9,572 bases of DNA. It comes from UBA10133 sp964528565. GTDB lineage: Bacteria > Patescibacteriota > Microgenomatia > UBA1400 > MFAQ01. A model generated the notes under the pieces. It saw nothing but the letters and a program-made list of their open reading frames with translations, had not been told where the DNA came from and ran no database searches. How positions within the stretch are numbered: position 1 is the stretch's first letter; each line of letters starts with the position of its first letter. The stretch lies in assembly GCA_964528565.1 (NCBI GenBank), contig CAZGSP010000060.1, positions 1 through 9,572 of the forward strand. The letters are read 5' to 3'. Shown here one piece after another: positions 1 through 4,505 of this stretch. The translations under genes were made by a program, and so were the position numbers.

Positions 1-184
1 CGAAAGACGTTTGGTGGGTGCGTCTTGGGGAGATGAGAGCGCCACCTTTACCGATTTTTGTGCTCAGCACAACGGACCGAAGGTGTTCATCAACGTCGCC
101 GGAGGGAATCAGGCCAATCGCGAAGAGGCCATTTGCCGCGAAGCCGGAGCGACGATCTTCCACTTTGCTCTTGAAAGAAAATAG
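1..184 (+). CDS. C-terminal fragment of an unknown protein
   Basis: An open frame entering from the left edge (first full codon at base 2) ends at TAG 182-184 and encodes about 60 residues. It includes the stretch KVFINVAGGNQANREEAICR followed by EAGATIFHFALERK. The alternation of a hydrophobic strand (VFINVAGG), a charged helix and a second strand (ATIFHF) suggests the end of an alpha/beta fold, but I do not recognise the family. The frame is preferred over the overlapping frame starting at 18 because its stop lies just before a canonical terminator (201-222) and its composition resembles a soluble protein, while the other frame gives an Arg/Pro/Ser-rich product running through the terminator and into the RNA region. 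The start lies outside the window. Confidence 0.6.
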   Translation, partial: ERRLVGASWGDESATFTDFCAQHNGPKVFINVAGGNQANREEAICREAGATIFHFALERK

Positions 185-200
185 ATTTGGAACAAACATT

Positions 201-222
201 GGCGGCCAAAGGCCGCCTTTTT
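201..222 (+). terminator. Rho-independent terminator of the upstream gene
   Basis: A perfect 7-bp stem GGCGGCC/GGCCGCC (201-207 with 211-217) with an AAA loop is followed by TTTTT (218-222). It lies 17 bases after the stop codon at 184 and separates the upstream gene from the structured leader that follows. Confidence 0.9.
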
Positions 223-241
223 GGTGGCGGAGCGATAATCT

Positions 242-257
242 TATAATATGTTATAAT
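242..257 (+). promoter_or_regulatory. Extended -10 promoter for the leader RNA and GNAT gene
   Basis: Bases 249-257 read TGTTATAAT, a perfect extended -10 element (TGnTATAAT). A second TATAAT lies exactly ten bases upstream at 242-247. No good -35 box is visible, which is typical of extended -10 promoters. The predicted start is near base 264, at the first base of the palindrome ATGTTTAGAAACAT (264-277). That palindrome could be an operator or the first hairpin of the transcript. Confidence 0.65.
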
Positions 258-263
258 TCCTCT

Positions 264-392
264 ATGTTTAGAAACATGTGTCTTATTGCCTCAAAACCGG
301 CTACCCAGGATCTGGGCGTCGTTTTTGATACCCAAACGGAGGCATAAGAGCACACTTAGTTTGCTGTTTAAGCCTCCAATCGGAGGCTTTTT
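264..392 (+). ncRNA. Structured leader or small RNA with terminator (riboswitch/attenuator candidate)
   Basis: Between an extended -10 promoter and a terminator lies a non-coding stretch of about 130 nt with nested pairing. The outer stem pairs 278-292 (GTG TCTTA TGCCTC segments) with 339-353 (GAGGCA TAAGA CAC), with single bulges at 286 and 350. Inside it TCAAAA (291-296) can pair with TTTTGA (323-328), competing for two bases with the outer stem, and CCCAG GAT CTGGG (304-316) forms a tight hairpin. GGAGGC at 338-343 is a perfect complement of GCCTCC 372-377, the 5' arm of the terminator. The outer stem and an antiterminator stem therefore compete for the same bases. I do not recognise a known riboswitch class. 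It could equally be a free-standing small RNA. The pairing is seen in the sequence; the switch function is inferred. Confidence 0.45.
370..392 (+). terminator. Rho-independent terminator or attenuator in the GNAT leader
   Basis: An 8-bp stem AAGCCTCC (370-377) with GGAGGCTT (382-389), loop AATC, runs into a T-tract at 388-392. It sits 95 bases before the GNAT start with no convincing promoter in between, so it would act either as the end of a small RNA or as a conditional attenuator for the gene. Confidence 0.8.
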
Positions 393-420
393 AGTTTTCA
401 CCTTCCTTTTGGAGTTTTAA

Positions 421-462
421 CCGGCCAAACAAAGCTATCTCATGAGTAGTGAGCTAGGCCGG
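421..462 (+). promoter_or_regulatory. Hairpin in the 5' leader of the GNAT gene
   Basis: CCGGCC (421-426) pairs perfectly with GGCCGG (457-462). Inside, CTCA (439-442) can pair with TGAG (450-453), and AGCT 433-436 with AGCT 452-455 is an alternative. There is no T-tract, so this is not a terminator. It ends 14 bases before the Shine-Dalgarno site at 477-483 and may be part of the leader's control structure, an RNA-stabilising element, or a DNA operator. Confidence 0.4.
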
Positions 463-487
463 AACATTAAATTGTCAGGAGGTAACC

Positions 488-1132
488 ATGTACGGTGTAA
501 CGATGAAAGTTTCTCACAAAGGTCAGGAGGTAACGCTCCGGGCGCTTAGCAAAGACGATCTGCCCGAGCTCGTTAGGCATTTTTCTTCGATGAAGATCCA
601 TATGTACACGAAAGGGCTATTCGCCCAGACCCTCGAAAACGAGGTCGAGTGGTACGAAAAGAACACCCGGGATCCGGATAGTTGCGTCTGGGGCATCCAG
701 CCTGAAGGATCCGAGGTGGTGGTAGGAGTGACGGCTCTGCATGATCTGTCGGGAAGAAACAATTCCGGTTCTTCCGGCATTATCATCTGGGATCCAACTT
801 GGTGGGGTAAAGGGGTAGCTTCCGCCGCACATCTGGGAAGAACTTTGTTTGCGGCCGACTACTTGAACTGCTTCACACTTCGTAGTTCGGTGAGAGTCGA
901 GAACGAAGCCTCAAGAAAGGCTCTGGAGAGGATGGGGTACTCCATCTGGGGTACCGAGCCGGTGACGGTTCTGCGGGCGGGAAGATGGCTGGACACTCAC
1001 TATCTGAAGTGGATCCATCCGAGCATGGTGGGTTTTCTCTTCCCCGGCGGCCCGCCGAAAAGGCTTAAAGAAGGTGTTGAAAGGGCAAAAATCGCGCTGG
1101 AGACGGCGAGACTGGAAGTGATGTTTCCGTAA
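488..1132 (+). CDS. GNAT-family N-acetyltransferase (RimJ/RimL-like)
   Basis: This 214-residue cytoplasmic protein should transfer an acetyl group from acetyl-CoA to an amine; the substrate cannot be read from the sequence. The N-terminal strand VTLRAL (residues 15-20) followed by the helix SKDDLPELVRHF is the usual GNAT opening. Residues 105-114, WWGKGVASAA, match the acetyl-CoA pyrophosphate-binding loop (x-x-G-x-G/A), preceded by the strand GIIIWDP. Residues 135-151 contain VENEASRKALERMGY, the typical GNAT motif B. About 40 residues beyond the core (175-214, rich in Pro, Gly and then charged helix) are extra compared with a minimal 170-residue GNAT. ATG 488 is chosen because AGGAGGT (477-483) lies 4 bases upstream; ATG 503 is 19 bases from that site. 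It lies alone downstream of a structured, terminator-containing leader and may be controlled by it. Confidence 0.88.
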   Translation: MYGVTMKVSHKGQEVTLRALSKDDLPELVRHFSSMKIHMYTKGLFAQTLENEVEWYEKNTRDPDSCVWGIQPEGSEVVVGVTALHDLSGRNNSGSSGIIIWDPTWWGKGVASAAHLGRTLFAADYLNCFTLRSSVRVENEASRKALERMGYSIWGTEPVTVLRAGRWLDTHYLKWIHPSMVGFLFPGGPPKRLKEGVERAKIALETARLEVMFP

Positions 1133-1136
1133 GTTA

Positions 1137-1170
1137 ATTATTCCGGGTGTCATGAGCACCCGGAAATAAT
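1137..1170 (+). terminator. Stem-loop after the GNAT gene (weak terminator)
   Basis: ATTA plus TTCCGGGTG (1137-1149) pairs with CACCCGGAA plus TAAT (1157-1170) with one bulged A and a 7-base loop. This gives a 9-bp GC-rich core lengthened by AT pairs. It begins four bases after the GNAT stop. It is followed by AT-rich sequence and not a clean T-run, so it may be a transcript-stabilising 3' hairpin and not an efficient terminator. TATAAT at 1172-1177 directly after it is a possible -10 box for the next gene. Confidence 0.5.
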
Positions 1171-1209
1171 ATATAATTTCAGGGCACAATAAAATTGGAG
1201 GTGTTTTTG

Positions 1210-1503
1210 ATGAAAGGTATCCTGATAGAAGTGACAGTGAGAAAGTTTGGATCGGGAAGAACTTTTACCAAAAATTATTTGTTCTTTCCGGACAGGCGCA
1301 ATTTGGAGATCGGTATTTCCCAGGACGGAAAAGTGACAGTGGAAAGAATTCCGCCCGATGTGGTCCTGAAAACGATTGGGAGACGTACACTGAAAACAGT
1401 TGAGGTTCCTCTCGCCATCATAAAGAAGGCCGAAAAGATTCTCGAGGATATTGAGAAGTTGAATTTAGAGTCTTGGAAGGTTTCCGATCTGCTTGATTCT
1501 TAG
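1210..1503 (+). CDS. Small conserved-looking protein of unknown function
   Basis: I do not recognise this 97-residue protein. It starts MKGILIEVTVRKFGSGRTFTK, then has several short beta-strand-like segments (NYLFFPDR, NLEIGISQDGKVTVERI), a proline turn (IPPD), a further strand (TLKTVEVPL) and a C-terminal charged helix (AIIKKAEKILEDIEKL). This suggests a small alpha+beta domain, basic at the front and acidic at the end, with no signal peptide or membrane segment. The start is set at ATG 1210 and not at the in-frame TTG 1195, because GGAGGTG (1197-1203) is a well-spaced Shine-Dalgarno site for 1210 and would lie inside the gene if TTG were used. A TATAAT at 1172-1177 would give a leader of about 26 nt. 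The gene ends directly in a strong terminator, so it is probably monocistronic. Confidence 0.75.
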   Translation: MKGILIEVTVRKFGSGRTFTKNYLFFPDRRNLEIGISQDGKVTVERIPPDVVLKTIGRRTLKTVEVPLAIIKKAEKILEDIEKLNLESWKVSDLLDS

Positions 1504-1525
1504 CCCCCTTTTTAGGGGGTTTTTT
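1504..1525 (+). terminator. Rho-independent terminator
   Basis: CCCCCT (1504-1509) pairs with AGGGGG (1514-1519) across a TTTT loop, followed by six T residues (1520-1525). It starts on the base after the TAG stop at 1501-1503. The T-tract overlaps the stop codon of the converging gene (1524-1526), so the two genes share bases at their ends. Confidence 0.92.
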
Positions 1526-1793
1526 AGTGAAAAAGATCTTTTTGCTTAGGAAGAACTTCAAAGTCTTTCAGCTCGTCGGGGATCTCGAAAGTTTTCATTT
1601 TGGCGGTGTGGCCGGAGACGAGAGTGATCCGGGAAGGAGAAACGGCAAAGAACTTGGCGAGAGCTTTGATCACTGCCGCGTTGGCCCGCCCGTCCACCGG
1701 CGGTTCGAGAACGGAGACCAGGTAGTAATCGGCGTCAACTTTTTCGACATAGGCTTTTTTCTTCTTTGGTTTTACCTGTACAGTGATTTTCAT
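1524..1793 (-). CDS. YggU/DUF167 family protein (UPF0235)
   Basis: This 89-residue protein belongs to the small DUF167/YggU family, whose structure is known but whose biochemical role is not. The signature is clear: an N-terminal strand rich in Lys (MKITVQVKPKKKKAYVE), then PPVDGRANAAVIKALAKFF and VSPSRITLVSGHTAKMKTFEI. These match the family pattern PPvdGkAN.alik.La..f.v....i.lvsG...r.K. Length is close to the usual 90-100 residues. The ATG at 1793 has no Shine-Dalgarno sequence, but TATAAT (reverse strand, 1803-1808) lies ten bases upstream, so the mRNA may be essentially leaderless. It converges on the gene at 1210-1503 and diverges from the gene at 1871. Confidence 0.88.
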   Translation of the reverse strand: MKITVQVKPKKKKAYVEKVDADYYLVSVLEPPVDGRANAAVIKALAKFFAVSPSRITLVSGHTAKMKTFEIPDELKDFEVLPKQKDLFH

Positions 1794-1802
1794 CCAGGGT
1801 TA

Positions 1803-1808
1803 ATTATA
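1803..1808 (-). promoter_or_regulatory. Possible -10 box for the DUF167 gene
   Basis: The reverse strand reads TATAAT here, ten bases before the ATG at 1793, giving a predicted start within a few bases of the start codon. No acceptable -35 hexamer is present at 16-18 bp spacing, so the call rests on one perfect hexamer in an AT-rich region. Confidence 0.35.
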
Positions 1809-1815
1809 GAAACAA

Positions 1816-1844
1816 TTGACAGAAGAAGTAATTATGGTTATTAT
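1816..1844 (+). promoter_or_regulatory. Sigma-70-type promoter for the HTH-dehydrogenase fusion gene
   Basis: A perfect -35 box TTGACA (1816-1821) is followed at the optimal 17-bp spacing by TATTAT (1839-1844, five of six consensus bases). Transcription should begin near 1851, giving a leader of about 20 nt that lacks a Shine-Dalgarno sequence and consists of the tandem repeat described separately. Confidence 0.82.
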
Positions 1845-1847
1845 GAT

Positions 1848-1870
1848 TTTATTAGTAATTTATTAGTAAT
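1848..1870 (+). repeat. Tandem 11-bp repeat with two ATTAGTAAT palindromes (operator candidate)
   Basis: TTTATTAGTAA occurs twice in perfect tandem (1848-1858, 1859-1869). Each copy holds ATTAGTAAT (1851-1859 and 1862-1870), which is symmetrical around a central base (ATTA-N-TAAT). The centres are 11 bp apart, one helical turn, so two dimers or one dimer pair could bind the same DNA face. The repeat covers the predicted transcription start and runs up to the ATG at 1871. Since the encoded protein starts with a LexA-type DNA-binding domain, autoregulation through these sites is plausible but inferred. Confidence 0.6.
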
Positions 1871-2944
1871 ATGTTAGGTATAACTCCAAAACAAAAACAA
1901 ATTCTGGACTTCATTGAGGATTACTATCAAAACAATCAGTTCTCCCCGACCTTGGAAGAAATTGCCAAGAAGTTTAAGCGAAGTGTGCCCACGATCCATC
2001 AATACATCAAGACCCTGATTGACAAGGGCAGACTTCAGCAAAACAGCGGTGGAGCGAGAGGGGTGATGCCGGTGACCCAAAGCGCCAATCTAAAATCAAA
2101 AAGAAGATTCCGTATCGGAATAGTTGGATACGGCTTTGTGGGGCAGGCGGTAGAGTATGGATTTTCCAATCACGAGCTTCATATTTACGATAAATACAAA
2201 GACTTCGAGTCCCTGCCCGAAGTGGTAAAGAACTCGGACTATATTTTTGTCTGCCTGCCGACACCGATCAAAGACGATGAGTCGGGTATCGACTTGTCGA
2301 TCATGGATGAAAGCATTAAAGAGCTGGCGAAGCTCACCCAAGGTTCGGATAAAATTATTATTATCAAATCGACGGTAGTACCCGGAACGACCATGGGCTA
2401 CATCAAAAAATACCCCAATAGTCTGATCTGTTTTAACCCCGAGTTTTTGAGAGAAGCCTCCTTCTTGCAGGACTTTGTCAATACGGACCGATTGGTAATC
2501 GGGGCGGTGAACGACCAGGTTTCCAGAAGAGTGTCGGCCATGTATCAAGCAGTGTTACCACTGGCGCCGATTTTCCAGACCGATCCGACTTCGGCCGAGA
2601 TGGTGAAGTATATGGCGAATTGTTTTCTCGCCACCAAAGTAATTTTTGGCAACGAAATGTTTCAAATTTGCGAAAAGCTGGGGATCAAGTACGAAGAGGT
2701 AAAGAAAATGGTGGTCGCCGACAAGAGAATTCTCGACGGACATTTGGACATTACCACCTTAGGCGGGTTTGGCGGAAAATGTTTCCCCAAAGATCTGCTG
2801 GCGCTCCGGGCGATGGCCAAGGGCAAGGGGGTCGATACCAAAATACTGGACGCCGTCTGGGCCAAAAATCTGAAGATCAGAAAGGTCAAGGACTGGGAAG
2901 AAATTCCCTTTGCGGTGTCGCCCGCTTTTGGAAATAGATCTTAA
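1871..2944 (+). CDS. LexA-type winged-helix domain fused to a short UDP-glucose/GDP-mannose dehydrogenase
   Basis: This 357-residue protein joins two domains in one uninterrupted frame. Residues 2-67 match the LexA DNA-binding domain (ITPKQKQILDFIEDYY, FSPTLEEIAKKF, a recognition helix around SVPTIHQYIKTLIDKG, and a GGARGV wing end). Residues 80-340 are a nucleotide-sugar dehydrogenase, which normally oxidises a UDP- or GDP-sugar to the uronic acid with two NAD+. Visible are the NAD-binding GYGFVG loop (86-91), the acidic end of strand 2 (D107), STVVPGTT (T168), NPEFLRE (E191, E195), K246 and N250, and GGKCFPKD with the catalytic Cys304 and Asp308. The C-terminal nucleotide-sugar-binding domain (about 100 residues) is absent; the chain ends soon after the dimerisation helix. 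Pathway genes are not adjacent. It may be an enzyme with a DNA-binding arm or a sugar-nucleotide/NAD-sensing regulator. The promoter is strong but there is no Shine-Dalgarno site. Confidence 0.88.
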   Translation: MLGITPKQKQILDFIEDYYQNNQFSPTLEEIAKKFKRSVPTIHQYIKTLIDKGRLQQNSGGARGVMPVTQSANLKSKRRFRIGIVGYGFVGQAVEYGFSNHELHIYDKYKDFESLPEVVKNSDYIFVCLPTPIKDDESGIDLSIMDESIKELAKLTQGSDKIIIIKSTVVPGTTMGYIKKYPNSLICFNPEFLREASFLQDFVNTDRLVIGAVNDQVSRRVSAMYQAVLPLAPIFQTDPTSAEMVKYMANCFLATKVIFGNEMFQICEKLGIKYEEVKKMVVADKRILDGHLDITTLGGFGGKCFPKDLLALRAMAKGKGVDTKILDAVWAKNLKIRKVKDWEEIPFAVSPAFGNRS

Positions 2945-3855
2945 ACTTTGGGAAACAGGGTGGTAAGGCCATGAGTGCCGTCCGGAAGATGAACAACTTC
3001 GAAGTCTCCAAAAATGATTGGGGCGAGCCGGTATAGACAGCGGTAAGTTTCAAAGGCCGCCCGGCGGATCTCCGTTTCGGCATGTTCGCTACATCTCATG
3101 TTAAGGAAATGACGCCAAGCGCGGATGTTGGCGGTGACCACTATTGGGGCTTCGGTTTCATTTGGCAGTAGCGATCTCGCGGCCTGACGGACTTTTTTGC
3201 GGAGATCGGTCTTGCTCTCGGCGCTGAGAATTTCGGTACCGCCTTTTTGTTTATTTACCAAGTAATCGGTAAGCGCTTCATATTCCAGCGCGGTCCGGTC
3301 TATCCGGTCTTCAAATAATTTATGAAGGTAAGGGTCGCCCGCGTATTCCGGTCTTTCGACAAATCTTAGAGTTTTGCCGCCGACATAGCGCTGGGAAACC
3401 TGAGAGAAGCCAAAACCGGCGCGATGGCGGACGAGTTCGTGAGTCAGACTGCGGGAAATGCCCCACCAGAGCATGGTGACGTTGGCGTGTTCGAGGACGG
3501 ACCCATGACCGGATTCCATAATGTTCTCGAAATATTTGACGGCATATTCGTTGACCGTGCGATTGGGACCAAAACTTTCATAACAAAGTTGACCGGCGAA
3601 CTTACATAAAGTTTCGGCGGAAGGAAGTGGGGTGGGGTCTTTGAGAAAATCACCAAACTCGAGCTCTTCAGGAAAGCCGTCAAGGAAACCCTGAATGCCA
3701 CGGAGATCTACCCGGGGCACGGAGATGACGGCGACACCGGGAGATTGGAGATAGACGAGACCTTTTTTGGTTTCGAAAACTTCGGGGTTGACGACCGGCA
3801 GATAGTCTTCGGGGGTTTTAATTTCTATGTTCCGGCCGTCTTCGATTTTGGTCAT
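2941..3855 (-). CDS. thyX: Flavin-dependent thymidylate synthase ThyX
   Basis: ThyX makes dTMP from dUMP using methylene-tetrahydrofolate, NADPH and FAD, replacing ThyA. The signature is at residues 143-157: RHRAGFGFSQVSQRY, i.e. RHR followed by S-Q-R-Y. The spacing is eight residues between RHR and the SQRY serine, against seven in the common RHRxxSxxExSxRY form; a nearby FSQ serine is also present. Upstream, ESGHGSVLEHANVTM (114-128) and downstream NIRAWRHFLNMR (243-254) with AETEIR (259-264) correspond to the conserved FAD- and dUMP-binding helices. At 304 residues it is longer than the classical ~220-residue enzyme, with about 70 extra N-terminal residues. It follows the glycosylase gene by 14 bases on the same strand, and there is no clear Shine-Dalgarno site. 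Its stop overlaps that of the converging fusion gene by four bases (TTAA, 2941-2944). Confidence 0.93.
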   Translation of the reverse strand: MTKIEDGRNIEIKTPEDYLPVVNPEVFETKKGLVYLQSPGVAVISVPRVDLRGIQGFLDGFPEELEFGDFLKDPTPLPSAETLCKFAGQLCYESFGPNRTVNEYAVKYFENIMESGHGSVLEHANVTMLWWGISRSLTHELVRHRAGFGFSQVSQRYVGGKTLRFVERPEYAGDPYLHKLFEDRIDRTALEYEALTDYLVNKQKGGTEILSAESKTDLRKKVRQAARSLLPNETEAPIVVTANIRAWRHFLNMRCSEHAETEIRRAAFETYRCLYRLAPIIFGDFEVVHLPDGTHGLTTLFPKV

Positions 3856-3869
3856 TTATTCAATATAGC

Positions 3870-4469
3870 CTATTTGTTATCAAGACTTTTCCAGAGATAG
3901 AGACTGGCCAGTGACCGGTAAGGACTCCATATCCGGGATATTTCTTCGATCTTGGTTTTGTCTTCCCGGTCGACGCCATAGAGGCGGGAGACGGCGGTCC
4001 GCAGACCGAGATCCCCGACCGAAAAAACATCTTCCCGACCCAGCGAAAAGATCAGCATCATCTCTGCCGTCCAGCGACCGATGCCTTTGACCATGGTAAG
4101 GTGGGTTATTACCAGTTCGTCCGGAAGATCGATGAGTGCGTCCAGTATTAGTTTTTCGGAAACAATGAATTCGGAAAGAGATCGAAGATAAGAGATCTTT
4201 TGACGGGAAAGACCAACAGACCGGAGAGCGCCGTCGTCTTGGCCGAGGATGTCTTCCGGCCGAATATTCTTCGGGTCCGGGAAGAGATTCATAAAGCACT
4301 GAATGATAGTATCGGCGGCTTTGACGGAAAGCTGTTGACCGATGATAGACTCCAGGAGATCGCGGAAAAGATCGGCAGACATGCCTCTGGCTTCAATGGT
4401 GTATTTGGAGAGAAGCGGTTTCAGCCGGGGATCTTTTTGGAGATGTTTTTTGGCGAGAGTAATATTCAT
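3870..4469 (-). CDS. AlkA-like DNA-3-methyladenine glycosylase (HhH-GPD family)
   Basis: This enzyme should remove alkylated purines from DNA by cleaving the N-glycosidic bond, starting base excision repair. The 199-residue chain from ATG 4469 shows the expected order: a helical opening, LESIIGQQLSVKAA (39-52), the helix-hairpin-helix LTMVKGIGRWTAEMM (124-138), and the catalytic aspartate in DVFSVGDLGLR (D153). It lacks the N-terminal beta domain of E. coli AlkA and is close to the short HhH-GPD forms. The frame can be extended to TTG 4499, but this adds only a hydrophobic stretch (YIVISLILS) that overlaps the promoter region, so ATG 4469 is preferred. No Shine-Dalgarno sequence precedes it. 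It is first in a likely two-gene operon with thyX and diverges from the helicase-nuclease gene 36 bases away. Confidence 0.88.
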   Translation of the reverse strand: MNITLAKKHLQKDPRLKPLLSKYTIEARGMSADLFRDLLESIIGQQLSVKAADTIIQCFMNLFPDPKNIRPEDILGQDDGALRSVGLSRQKISYLRSLSEFIVSEKLILDALIDLPDELVITHLTMVKGIGRWTAEMMLIFSLGREDVFSVGDLGLRTAVSRLYGVDREDKTKIEEISRIWSPYRSLASLYLWKSLDNK

Positions 4470-4481
4470 AGACAAGATTAA

Positions 4482-4490
4482 TGATATAAC
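4482..4490 (+). promoter_or_regulatory. Extended -10 promoter for the helicase-nuclease gene
   Basis: TGATATAAC is an extended -10 element (TGn followed by TATAAC, five of six bases). The predicted start near 4497 leaves about nine bases before ATG 4506, so the mRNA is almost leaderless and has no Shine-Dalgarno site. The whole gap between the divergent start codons (4470-4505) is only 36 bases, so this promoter must overlap the one for the glycosylase operon on the other strand, where TATATC (4483-4488) is a weak candidate. Confidence 0.5.
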
Positions 4491-4505
4491 GATATACAAT
4501 AAATT

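Noticed and set aside
18..347. 109-residue forward frame at the left edge
   Set aside because: It runs through the terminator at 201-222 and into the structured RNA, gives an Arg/Pro/Ser-rich product, and has no Shine-Dalgarno site. The frame ending at 184 fits better.
264..392. Known RNA classes (6S, SRP, tmRNA, TPP, SAM, fluoride, preQ1 and guanidine riboswitches)
   Set aside because: The conserved cores I know for these are not visible; only the overall hairpin-plus-terminator layout is present, so I left the class unnamed.
1195..1209. TTG start for the small gene at 1210
   Set aside because: The Shine-Dalgarno sequence GGAGGTG lies inside this extension and is well placed for ATG 1210.
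3424..3701. Forward and reverse frames inside thyX
   Set aside because: They are shadows of the well-supported thyX frame with no family similarity or ribosome-binding site.
4470..4499. TTG-started N-terminal extension of the AlkA-like protein
   Set aside because: It would add ten residues overlapping the divergent promoter region, without a Shine-Dalgarno site; the homologous part begins after ATG 4469.
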